Below are positions 1 through 6,810 of a stretch of DNA of 9,253 nt, piece after piece. The notes below the pieces were generated by a model, which was not told where the DNA came from, did no database searches, and saw only the letters and a list, made by a program, of their open reading frames with translations. Positions within the stretch are counted from its first letter, which is position 1; the number at the start of each line of letters is the position of its first letter. Where the stretch lies: positions 1 to 9,253 of the forward strand of contig JAQXFF010000250.1 of NCBI GenBank assembly GCA_029250425.1, read 5' to 3'. Position numbers and translations under genes: made by a program. Origin of the DNA: Candidatus Thalassarchaeaceae archaeon (lineage in GTDB: Archaea; Thermoplasmatota; Poseidoniia; Poseidoniales; Thalassarchaeaceae).

Positions 1-744
1 AGTGCGATTACCGGAATCGCTTGTCAGGCCGAAGAGTCACTCTGTGTCGTGACCACTGAAACGGATGGAATTGCGATTATTGATGCAAATTCGAATCATT
101 CGATACATTGGATTGGAGGTACTGATCGAATTTGGCGTGGCGCCAATTGTGCAGAACCCGTGTTCAATCGTTGTGTCGCAATCGGTGACGGAAGAGCGAT
201 TGGAATTATTGGGTTGGATATCCATACCCCTGAACGGTCAACAATCTTCACGAAGATCATCCCTTCGATCAGTGGCGAGTTTACACATATCCACACCCGT
301 GAGTCGAGTGAGACATTGGTCACCATGGCTCCATTCCAGGTCATGGCATGGGATTTATCGGAAGGTGAAGCCTATGAGTGGATTGAATATGACGAAGTTC
401 TGGTTGAAAGTAGTGCTCTTGCAGGCGAGCGACTGGTCGGTTCATGGGGGACTACTGACGACCCCAATACCGGATTCGTCGTGACTTCATATGGTGGTAT
501 CATCGGATTTCATCCACCACCTGAAACGGATGTTTGGACCGACAGTCTGATTTCCTATATTTTGGGGGTCGTTGTTTTAATCGCAGTACCAGGCTCGGTT
601 CTTGGCTTGATTTTCATGAATAGTGAGACGCTTCAGAAGAAATATTTCGCCCGTAGAAATGCCAAGTTTGAAGCCGCTGAGAATGCACGAGTTGAGAAAG
701 AAAAAGCGGAGAAGCGGGCCGCGCGTAAAATCAAGAATTCCTAA
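1..744 (+). CDS. Partial surface protein: propeller-like ectodomain, C-terminal membrane anchor (5' end missing)
   Basis: The frame is open from base 1 to the TAA at 742-744, so the gene enters from the left and the GTG at 49 is not needed as a start. The visible 247 residues begin with a beta-rich region. Two cysteine-framed segments, C8...C15 and C50...C58, are each followed by a similar stretch (CVVTTETDGIAIID and CVAIGDGRAIGIIGLD), giving a period near 42 residues. Two later segments, around LVTMAPFQVMAWDLS and FVVTSYGGIIGFHPPP, have a similar strand-turn-strand look without cysteines. This resembles beta-propeller blades, but no named family is recognised. One hydrophobic helix follows at about residues 182-205, then a Lys/Arg/Glu/Ala-rich tail of about 40 residues that may be helical. 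Topology by the positive-inside rule is ectodomain outside, tail in the cytoplasm. Paired cysteines also suit an extracytoplasmic location. Function is unknown; a sensor, a binding protein or a structural cell-envelope protein are all possible. Confidence 0.75.
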   Translation, partial: SAITGIACQAEESLCVVTTETDGIAIIDANSNHSIHWIGGTDRIWRGANCAEPVFNRCVAIGDGRAIGIIGLDIHTPERSTIFTKIIPSISGEFTHIHTRESSETLVTMAPFQVMAWDLSEGEAYEWIEYDEVLVESSALAGERLVGSWGTTDDPNTGFVVTSYGGIIGFHPPPETDVWTDSLISYILGVVVLIAVPGSVLGLIFMNSETLQKKYFARRNAKFEAAENARVEKEKAEKRAARKIKNS

Positions 745-746
745 TC

Positions 747-804
747 CGCCCCCTATGGGGGCGTTGGTAATGTTCAAAGGTGGCCTACCCGGGGGGCTGA
801 ACAT
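747..804 (+). promoter_or_regulatory. Two hairpins between the surface-protein gene and the dehydrogenase; the second includes the start codon
   Basis: Directly after the TAA at 742-744 there is a perfect 7-bp GC-rich stem, CGCCCCC (747-753) with GGGGGCG (757-763) and a TAT loop. No T-tract follows it. A second inverted repeat, ATGTTCA (770-776) with TGAACAT (798-804), encloses the G-rich ribosome binding site (G6 at 791-796). Its 3' arm contains the A and T of the ATG at 803. An inner GCC (783-785) can also pair with GGC (795-797). If it folds in mRNA, this structure would hide both the ribosome binding site and the start. A chance repeat is possible. No folding energy was computed. Confidence 0.35.
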
Positions 805-1981
805 GGCATACGAGGCCCTCGACTTCTATGATGTCGACGCATTGCTTTCAGAAGAAGAACTGATGGTTCGTGATATGGTTCGTGATTGGGTTGATGAGAA
901 AGTCATCCCAAATATTGAGCAACACTATCTCGATGGTACTTTCCCTCGAGAGTGGATCCAAGATCTCGGTGAAATGGGTATTCTTGGCATGGTCATCCCC
1001 GAGGAATATGGGTGCGCAGGTATGTCCTATACCGCATACGGTGTAGTCTGTCGTGAATTAGAGCGAGGGGACAGTGGGCTTCGCTCCTTTGCCAGTGTTC
1101 AAGGTTCTCTTTCGATGCACCCAATTCATAAATTTGGTACTGAAGAACAGAAAATGAAGTATTTACCCGGTATGGCTGCCGGTGAATTGATTGGCTGTTT
1201 CGGCCTCACTGAACCGGATTATGGCTCTAATCCTGGTGGGATGATTACCAAAGCGGAAGATATGGGCGACCATTACTTGTTGAATGGTGCCAAGATGTGG
1301 ATTACCAATGGTACCATCTGTGACTTGGCAATTGTATGGGCTAAACTCGATGGAGATATCCGCGGTTTCATCGTTGAGATGGGTGACGAAGGATTCACTG
1401 CTCCCGAACAGAAGGGGAAGCATTCACTAAGAGCATCTGTAACCAGCGAACTTGTATTCCAGGATTGCAAGATTCCAAAGGATCGAATCTTGCCCAAAGC
1501 CAAGGGACTTTCAGGACCATTTTCATGTTTGAATCGGGCTCGATATGGAATTGCATGGGGCAGTATCGGCGCGGCGCAGGCTTGCTTTGATGCAGCCAAA
1601 CAATATTCGCTTGAACGGATTCAGTTTGACCGACCAATCGCCTCATTCCAACTCATACAGATGAAACTGGCAACCATGCTAAGGGAGATTACCAAGGCAC
1701 AGTTACTGGCATATCATCTAGGACAGAAGGTTGACACAGACAACTGGATTCCAGAATACGTCAGTTTGGCCAAGATGAATAACGTCGACATAGCTCTAGA
1801 GACAGCACGTGTTGCCCGAGACATTCACGGAGCCAATGGCGTGACCAGCGAATACCCAATTATGCGGCACATGAACAACCTTGAATCTGTAAAAACATAC
1901 GAAGGAACTCACGACATTCACAATTTGATTTTGGCACGGCATATCACAGGTATCCAATCTTTTACTCGAAATCTCAAGTGA
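803..1981 (+). CDS. gcdH: Glutaryl-CoA dehydrogenase, FAD-dependent, probably decarboxylating
   Basis: This is an acyl-CoA dehydrogenase-family flavoenzyme that oxidises glutaryl-CoA (lysine/tryptophan breakdown) to crotonyl-CoA and CO2 and passes electrons to ETF in the cytoplasm. The 392-residue length fits the family. Similarity to recalled human mature GCDH runs end to end. The match includes ELERGDSGLRS (85-95), SMHPIHKFGTEEQ (104-116), GCFGLTEPDYGS (131-142), WITN (166-169), RYGIAWGSIGA (247-257) and a C-terminal YEGTHDIH (366-373). The catalytic base is Glu367 and the substrate arginine is Arg94. Glu87, Ser95 and Tyr366 are also kept, residues tied to decarboxylation in this family. 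The usual GSD before the flavin-contact loop is GSN here. ATG 803 is chosen because residue 1 then falls just before the family's conserved start (LDFYDVD) and GGGGGG lies 6 nt upstream. In-frame ATGs at 770 and 755 are alternatives; one at 623 lies inside the previous gene. The stop overlaps the ribosome binding site of the PAP2 gene, so the two are probably co-transcribed. Confidence 0.93.
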   Translation: MAYEALDFYDVDALLSEEELMVRDMVRDWVDEKVIPNIEQHYLDGTFPREWIQDLGEMGILGMVIPEEYGCAGMSYTAYGVVCRELERGDSGLRSFASVQGSLSMHPIHKFGTEEQKMKYLPGMAAGELIGCFGLTEPDYGSNPGGMITKAEDMGDHYLLNGAKMWITNGTICDLAIVWAKLDGDIRGFIVEMGDEGFTAPEQKGKHSLRASVTSELVFQDCKIPKDRILPKAKGLSGPFSCLNRARYGIAWGSIGAAQACFDAAKQYSLERIQFDRPIASFQLIQMKLATMLREITKAQLLAYHLGQKVDTDNWIPEYVSLAKMNNVDIALETARVARDIHGANGVTSEYPIMRHMNNLESVKTYEGTHDIHNLILARHITGIQSFTRNLK

Positions 1982-1990
1982 GGTATTCGC

Positions 1991-2719
1991 GTGCGTGATA
2001 AGTTCCTCGACATTTGGCCAATTTGGGATTTCGCTCTTTCGAGAGAATCACGAATTGGATTCCTTTTTTCGATGGCTGTGGTTGACGTTTTCATTGGGGG
2101 ACCGATGTACCTCATCACCAATCATCTCATGGCATGGCGGGGAACAACTATCTTTGATCCAACAATATCTCTTGATTTGGCCATTCCGTTCATGGCTTGG
2201 ACTGTTGTCATATACCAATCTCTATTCTATTTCTTCTATCCTTTGCCGTTGATTTCCACACCAAACGACCAGAGGTCTCGGTGTGAGGCATTGATTCTGA
2301 GCCAGGGATTGTTGGTCACGATGCTAATCTCTAACATATGGTTCGTCATTTGTCCTGCTGAAGTTCACCTCCGCTCCCAAGCGGTTGAAAATATCGATTC
2401 CATGCATCCGGTTTTCCGCTCTATGTTCGAAGGGCTTTGGTTCATGGATTCCCCGTATAATTCATGGCCCAGCTTGCACGTCAGTTCTGCGGGAATCTTC
2501 ACATTTTTCGCCATTCGTTGGTGGAAAGGAAAACCAATTCGACAATGGGCAGTCGGAATTTGGTGGGTGCTAATGTCACTCTCGATTCTAACTACCAAAC
2601 AACATTTCATTCTTGATCTTGTTACAGCCCTGATGTTACTGGGTGCCATTTGGAAATGGCAAGTCCAACCAAGCCTCGATAAATTGGATGCGCGATTCAC
2701 AAATGAATCAACATCATAA
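1991..2719 (+). CDS. PAP2-superfamily integral membrane phosphatase/transferase
   Basis: This is a 242-residue polytopic membrane protein with about five to six hydrophobic helices (roughly 24-42, 63-83, 103-121, 163-176, 186-201, 207-222). Two of the PAP2 signature blocks are present: SPYNSWPSLHVSSAG (154-168, with Ser161 and His163) and TTKQHFILD (201-209, with His205 and Asp209). His205 is the expected nucleophile that forms the phospho-enzyme. The KxxxxxxRP block of classical PAP2 phosphatases is not seen, and Lys203 sits where phosphatases often have Arg. The NxWPSLH and KQHxxxD wording is closer to the inositol-phosphorylceramide synthase (AUR1-like) branch than to diacylglycerol-pyrophosphate phosphatases. 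Substrates in that branch are phospholipid or polyprenyl-phosphate head groups; the real substrate cannot be read from sequence. The start is GTG 1991, preceded by GAGGT that overlaps the dehydrogenase stop (1979-1981), with a spacing of 6 nt. Superfamily membership is secure, the reaction is not. Confidence 0.85.
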   Translation: MRDKFLDIWPIWDFALSRESRIGFLFSMAVVDVFIGGPMYLITNHLMAWRGTTIFDPTISLDLAIPFMAWTVVIYQSLFYFFYPLPLISTPNDQRSRCEALILSQGLLVTMLISNIWFVICPAEVHLRSQAVENIDSMHPVFRSMFEGLWFMDSPYNSWPSLHVSSAGIFTFFAIRWWKGKPIRQWAVGIWWVLMSLSILTTKQHFILDLVTALMLLGAIWKWQVQPSLDKLDARFTNESTS

Positions 2720-2743
2720 GGTATTGCAAAATCATTGATTTCC

Positions 2744-5107
2744 ATGGATGAACGATTTGGTTGGTCCGCCGCTTTATTTGTTGGTTTACTTGTCATGGTA
2801 GGCGCACTTGGTTTCATGGGTGGAATGGCCTCCAATGATTCAGTGGAAAATGCCGAAGAAGGTAATGAAGAGCAGCAGGAGATTGTAGTTTCAGATGAAG
2901 CGCCTTTGCTGACCATGGATGAAGCCATACACGCGTATGGCGTTACTGCATTTACAGTTGAAGGCGGGATTCATGATGAGGACCCATCGACCACAGTAGT
3001 ACATTTAGAAATCATCAATCCAATCGACGATACTGATCGACAAGGCCCTTGGATGTTCTTCGCAGGTTCTGATGGCCGCTGGAGCGGTGTGTTACCCATT
3101 ACCATGCCAGGTGAATGGGTGACCAGTGCATACGCAGAAGATGCCGACGGGCAAACATCGGGTACTGTATACTCAACAGCAGTGATGCCAATGCCGGATG
3201 AACCAGCCGCAGAACTCACAACATCATTCGCACTAAATTCAGCGAACAATGACTGGGCTGACATTTCCGGCACGATTGGTCATGCATTCCCGAGTACCTG
3301 TGATGTAAACTATCAACCACAGGGCCAAGAAGCACTGCCTGGACAAATCATCGCCTCAACGTTCTCGATTCCAGTGGATTACAATGCCACCAACCACGCC
3401 GGCGAAATCGTCGCTGATTGTGGCCTATTTACTGAAACAAGAACCATCACCCAATACGCAATCCCTGAGCTCTATACTGAGGAGCCAGATTCAGATCAAG
3501 ATGGTATTTCCGATGAAGAGGATGAATGTGACAATACGCCTCAGGGAGAACCTGTATACTCAGATGGTTGCAGTGATAGTGAGATTGACAGTGATCAAGA
3601 TGGGGTGTCTGATGCTGATGATGAATGTGAAGGTCACGATGATTCAATCGATGTCGATAATGATGGAATTGTCGATGGCTGTGATCCTTTAATCGATTCA
3701 GACGGGGACGGTGTTGCAGATTCAGAAGATGTCTGTGAAGGTGGCGATGACAATCAAGACGCTGATACAGATGGTACTCCTGATGCCTGTGATAGCGACG
3801 ATGACAATGATGGGGTGGCTGATGGGCCTGACCAGTGTCCAAATACACCTGCGGGAACTGAAGTCGATGCAACGGGTTGCCCAGTTGTTACTTGGGTTCC
3901 ACAAGATTCGTGGCTTTGCCAGGATGGACAAGGACCTTGGGTCAAAGATTACAATTCAGAAGAAGGGTATTCATCTAACAACAATGGCGCGAGTTCAGCT
4001 AGTGGTGGCGGTTCTGGGCCTTGGTTCCAATGCCAGGTATCAGTCTCAACCCAGAATGGAGAAATGGTTGTAGACAGTAATGGAATTCCCAACCACGACT
4101 TCCTTTCAACCATGGGTTGCTGTGCTGACGAAGTTGATCTTGAATGGCACATTACTCTCAATCCTGTAAACGATACGACAGGAGGACATAACTCTGCCAA
4201 TTGTCCTGCTGCCCAAACACAATGGGAATGTGCACCTGATCGTGGAGCGGTAGCAGTAGCGGTCAATGGGGTTCCAATGTATGGGCCTGAAGAAGGTCCA
4301 GGCGGAGATGCAGTTGCATTGCATTTCGACTATTTTGATGAAGATCGGCAACCGATATTCCTTGGATGGTGTACCAGCCATTCAGCTGGAAACAATTTCC
4401 ACTACCATTATGATGCTCAGTGTCAATTTTGGGATGCAGCAAGTGGAGAAGACATGAGTGACTATGAGATTGAGAAGTTGCAGGATGAATATCACAGTCC
4501 CATCATTGGATGGGCGTTTGATGGATATCCGATTTACGGCATGTATGGTTATGGCGAGGATGGCAATATCCGTGCCATCACATCCTCGTATGCCATTGAA
4601 AGAACTCAAGAGGGTGGAGACCAAGGTTACAATGGAATCGATGATTGGAACTATGTTGATGGCCTAGGTGACTTGGATCAATGCAATGGTCGATTTGGAC
4701 CAACGCCCGAATACCCTGAAGGCATCTATCACTACGTCAGCACACCACTATCTGGTTCGCCGCTTCTGGTTACTGATCAAAGCAACAATGACGTTGCAAT
4801 GATTGGTTTCCCATACTTCTTGATGTGCTACCATGGTGTTGCTGATTTGGACAGCCAACCAACAAATGGGCAAGGCGGAGGTGGACCACCCGGACCGCCA
4901 GGTCCTGGTGGTCAATCTGATACGACCTATGGATACGGATTCATGCCTGAAAACATCAATTGGGAGCCACCCATGGCAGGATTAGGGATTGCCCCTTCTT
5001 TGATGGAAGTTGCACAAGGAGTCCTATTCTTCGCAGTCATCATCTCATCATCGCTAAAAATTAGGCTAAATGGGGATGGAATCGTGAATGCCTCAAACCA
5101 TATTTGA
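2744..5107 (+). CDS. Large exported protein: Ig-like regions, six DxDxDG calcium-type repeats, YHYH domain, C-terminal helix
   Basis: This 787-residue protein starts with MDERFGW and one hydrophobic segment (about 8-26), either a signal peptide or an anchor. An acidic linker follows (31-50). Two beta-rich, Ig-like regions come next (about 70-148 and 158-238); the second has a likely disulfide, C186-C226. Residues 249-380 hold six thrombospondin-type-3-like repeats (DSDQDG, DSDQDG, DVDNDG, DSDGDG, DADTDG, DDDNDG) ending in DQCPNTPAGTEVDATGCP, a typical calcium-binding stalk. The rest is a YHYH-family domain: NFHYHYD (551-557), PIIGWAFDGYPIYG (586-599), LDQCNGRFG and GIYHY (660-664), ending near CYHG. 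The biochemical role of YHYH domains is not established. A Gly/Pro-rich linker (about 710-725) leads to a final hydrophobic helix (about 752-772) and a short tail, so the protein may be held in the membrane at one or both ends. The start is uncertain: ATG 2744 is used, but TTG 2735 is closer to the AAGG that overlaps the previous stop (2717-2719). Confidence 0.85.
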   Translation: MDERFGWSAALFVGLLVMVGALGFMGGMASNDSVENAEEGNEEQQEIVVSDEAPLLTMDEAIHAYGVTAFTVEGGIHDEDPSTTVVHLEIINPIDDTDRQGPWMFFAGSDGRWSGVLPITMPGEWVTSAYAEDADGQTSGTVYSTAVMPMPDEPAAELTTSFALNSANNDWADISGTIGHAFPSTCDVNYQPQGQEALPGQIIASTFSIPVDYNATNHAGEIVADCGLFTETRTITQYAIPELYTEEPDSDQDGISDEEDECDNTPQGEPVYSDGCSDSEIDSDQDGVSDADDECEGHDDSIDVDNDGIVDGCDPLIDSDGDGVADSEDVCEGGDDNQDADTDGTPDACDSDDDNDGVADGPDQCPNTPAGTEVDATGCPVVTWVPQDSWLCQDGQGPWVKDYNSEEGYSSNNNGASSASGGGSGPWFQCQVSVSTQNGEMVVDSNGIPNHDFLSTMGCCADEVDLEWHITLNPVNDTTGGHNSANCPAAQTQWECAPDRGAVAVAVNGVPMYGPEEGPGGDAVALHFDYFDEDRQPIFLGWCTSHSAGNNFHYHYDAQCQFWDAASGEDMSDYEIEKLQDEYHSPIIGWAFDGYPIYGMYGYGEDGNIRAITSSYAIERTQEGGDQGYNGIDDWNYVDGLGDLDQCNGRFGPTPEYPEGIYHYVSTPLSGSPLLVTDQSNNDVAMIGFPYFLMCYHGVADLDSQPTNGQGGGGPPGPPGPGGQSDTTYGYGFMPENINWEPPMAGLGIAPSLMEVAQGVLFFAVIISSSLKIRLNGDGIVNASNHI
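3488..3883 (+). repeat. Tandem calcium-type (thrombospondin type 3-like) repeats within the YHYH protein gene
   Basis: Six imperfect units of about 14-27 codons each encode the core D-x-D-x-D-G followed by an acidic stretch and often a cysteine (DEC, DEC, DGCD, DVC, DACD, DQC). At DNA level the units share gat-rich, GATxxAGATGG-like words, while the intervals between them differ. This points to protein-level repeats that diverged under selection, not to a recent tandem duplication. The reverse strand of this stretch is open and would give a His-rich product, which is a by-product of the GAT codons. Confidence 0.85.
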
Positions 5108-5108
5108 G

Positions 5109-5115
5109 TATTTTT
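5109..5115 (+). terminator. Possible T-rich archaeal terminator after the YHYH gene
   Basis: TATTTTT lies immediately after the TGA at 5105-5107. Archaeal RNA polymerase often terminates at T-runs without a hairpin. The run is short (five T), so this is a weak call. It fits with a new promoter further down the same gap. Confidence 0.25.
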
Positions 5116-5156
5116 GCACTTATTGACATGTATTCAAACACCTCGCATATTTCTGG

Positions 5157-5183
5157 TTGATTGGTGAATGCCAATATAATCAA
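5157..5183 (+). promoter_or_regulatory. Candidate archaeal promoter (TATA-like) with an adjoining dyad, upstream of HMG-CoA synthase
   Basis: The 144-bp gap at 5108-5251 is the longest in the window and AT-richer than its surroundings. AATATAAT at 5173-5180 is a plausible TATA box, which would place transcription starts near 5203-5208 and leave a leader of about 45 nt. A dyad, ATTGG (5160-5164) with CCAAT (5171-5175), overlaps the left end of the TATA-like box, and TTG (5157-5159) mirrors CAA (5181-5183). A protein bound there could compete with TBP/TFB. The rest of the gap (5184-5251) shows only GGTA/TACC and a G5 run (5238-5242) that serves as ribosome binding site. Confidence 0.4.
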
Positions 5184-5251
5184 ATTCGCAGGGGTACCAT
5201 TGAATACCAAGTGGGGACCGCCTCAGCCCAACTCACAGGGGGTTACACCAA

Positions 5252-6808
5252 ATGTCTGAGGTTGGAATCGACGATATTGCAATTCATTTCCCTAAGCTTT
5301 ACCTTGACATGAAGGATTTCGCAGTAATGCGAGATGCCGATTATGGCAAACTCAACAAAGGTCTCGGTCTTTCTGCCATGGCGATTCCCGATGTCCATGA
5401 GGACACAGCAACGATGGGTGCCAATGCCGTGACTCGCCTCATTGATCGAAACGGAATCAAGCCAACACAAATCGGCCGGATGTATTTGGGTACTGAAAGT
5501 GCACTCGATGGAGCCAAGCCCACTGCAACCTACATTCTGGATATGTTAACTCAGCGCTATGGTGGGCGATTTGGGAAAGAGTGTTTCCGAAACTGTGACG
5601 TTGTCGACATGACATTTGCTTGCATTGGAGCTGTTGATGCTTTACATAACACACTCGATTGGGTTGCTCGTGGTGGCGAATCCGATGATCGTATTGGAAT
5701 CGTCGTATTCAGTGACAATGCCAAGTATGACTTGGAATCGGCAGGAGAGTATACGCAAGGTGCAGGAGGTGGCGCTCTACTCATCCGTCACAACCCGCGT
5801 CTTATTTCGATTCCAGATCGTTGGGGTGTTTCAACTTCTCCAGTTCACGATTTCTTCAAGCCTCGTCGTGAAGTATCGATCAAATCCGTTATTTCCCATG
5901 TCGTTCAGTTGGCAAGAGAGACTGGTGCTTCTATCAAAGAAGGCATGGTCGAGCGAATGGTCCGACATCTTCCAGAATCGACTGTCCGTAGGATGGGAAT
6001 TTTCAGTCATGGTGTCGACAGTGTACAAGTTCACAGAGATGAACCGGTTTTCGATGGTCAATTTAGCAATCAATGTTACCAAGATGCCGTCGAGGAAGCG
6101 TTTCGTGATTTCCGAGCCAAGGCTGAAATTGATGGTCGCTGGGATCCCGAAGGAGGCACCGTTCTAACCGAGGATTGGGCGCGAATCATCATGCACCTGC
6201 CGTATGCCTTCCAAGCCAAGCGAATGTTCCCTGCAGTCTTCGCATACGAACGTAGGGGCAGTGCGTCTTGGGATGATGTTGAGGCCGAAATTGGATTGCC
6301 TCCCCAGATTGAAGATTTCGATGATACCCCTGAAGGTCAGGTTGAACACACCAAGGCTTTAGATGGCTACCGTCGAGTTATTTCCAAGACTGAAGCCTAC
6401 CGTGAATTCCACGCTGAACGTATCGAAAAAGGGCAGCGTGCCAGTTCTCTGATTGGAAATCAGTATACAGGTTCAATTTTCTTGGCCATGATGTCCACCT
6501 TTGAATCGGATTATGAAGCAGACAGCCCACTCGATAATCGGCAATTCGGACTATGTGGCTATGGCTCAGGGGCCAAGGCCAAGGTCTTCGAAGGTGTTGT
6601 CAGTGATCGATGGCGCGAAGTAGTCGCTAGTTGGAATCTATTCGAAAGAATGGCTGGCCGTATGGCGATTGATCAAATCACTTACGAAGAGTTACACAAG
6701 GGGATTCATACCGGTAGCGTACTCAAACCACGCGGCGAATTCGCATTGGTTGAGATTGAAGGTGAGGGCGAACTTGAGGGTGCTCGAACCTACGCTTGGG
6801 TCGAATGA
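5252..6808 (+). CDS. Hydroxymethylglutaryl-CoA synthase, long form
   Basis: The enzyme condenses acetyl-CoA with acetoacetyl-CoA to HMG-CoA, the committed entry to the mevalonate pathway and so to archaeal isoprenoid lipids. The thiolase-fold features are in order: GTESALDG (80-87, general acid/base Glu82), DMTFACIGAVDA (119-130, nucleophile Cys124), DNAKYD (155-160), TQGAGGGALLI (168-178), HDFFKP (199-204), DGQFSNQCYQDA (268-279), IMHLPYAFQAKRM (313-325, His315), GNQYTGS (402-408) and GYGSGAKA (436-443). At 518 residues it is much longer than the roughly 350-residue archaeal synthases that complex with thiolase and a DUF35 protein, and it reads more like the bacterial/eukaryotic and haloarchaeal branch. 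About 55-60 extra residues (roughly 205-262) lie between HDFFKP and EPVFDG, where bacterial and animal enzymes have a short link. The start ATG 5252 has GGGGG at 5238-5242. It is probably the first gene of a unit that may run into etfB-etfA. Confidence 0.93.
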   Translation: MSEVGIDDIAIHFPKLYLDMKDFAVMRDADYGKLNKGLGLSAMAIPDVHEDTATMGANAVTRLIDRNGIKPTQIGRMYLGTESALDGAKPTATYILDMLTQRYGGRFGKECFRNCDVVDMTFACIGAVDALHNTLDWVARGGESDDRIGIVVFSDNAKYDLESAGEYTQGAGGGALLIRHNPRLISIPDRWGVSTSPVHDFFKPRREVSIKSVISHVVQLARETGASIKEGMVERMVRHLPESTVRRMGIFSHGVDSVQVHRDEPVFDGQFSNQCYQDAVEEAFRDFRAKAEIDGRWDPEGGTVLTEDWARIIMHLPYAFQAKRMFPAVFAYERRGSASWDDVEAEIGLPPQIEDFDDTPEGQVEHTKALDGYRRVISKTEAYREFHAERIEKGQRASSLIGNQYTGSIFLAMMSTFESDYEADSPLDNRQFGLCGYGSGAKAKVFEGVVSDRWREVVASWNLFERMAGRMAIDQITYEELHKGIHTGSVLKPRGEFALVEIEGEGELEGARTYAWVE

Positions 6809-6810
6809 TT

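Noticed and set aside
623..802. N-terminal extension of the dehydrogenase from an ATG at 623
   Set aside because: It lies inside the 3' end of the surface-protein gene in another frame, adds a basic proline-rich stretch with no counterpart in the family, and has no ribosome binding site. ATG 803 fits the family start.
2365..2928. 187-codon open frame on the minus strand across the PAP2/YHYH gene junction
   Set aside because: It is antisense to two well-supported genes, has a Ser/Cys-rich composition and no recognisable motif, as expected of a complementary shadow.
3447..3872. 141-codon His-rich open frame on the minus strand
   Set aside because: It mirrors the GAT-rich calcium-type repeats; the His/Leu/Gln pattern is a direct result of reading GAT and neighbouring codons backwards. 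Not a metal-binding protein.
3488..3883. CRISPR-like or tandem DNA repeat array
   Set aside because: Units vary in length and sequence and are in frame with a calcium-type protein repeat; there are no identical repeats with unique spacers.
4871..4921. Collagen-like protein domain
   Set aside because: Only two or three Gly-Pro-Pro-like triplets; kept as a linker and not called as a domain.
5616..6167. 183-codon open frame on the + strand inside HMG-CoA synthase
   Set aside because: It is out of frame with a clearly conserved enzyme and shows no family features.
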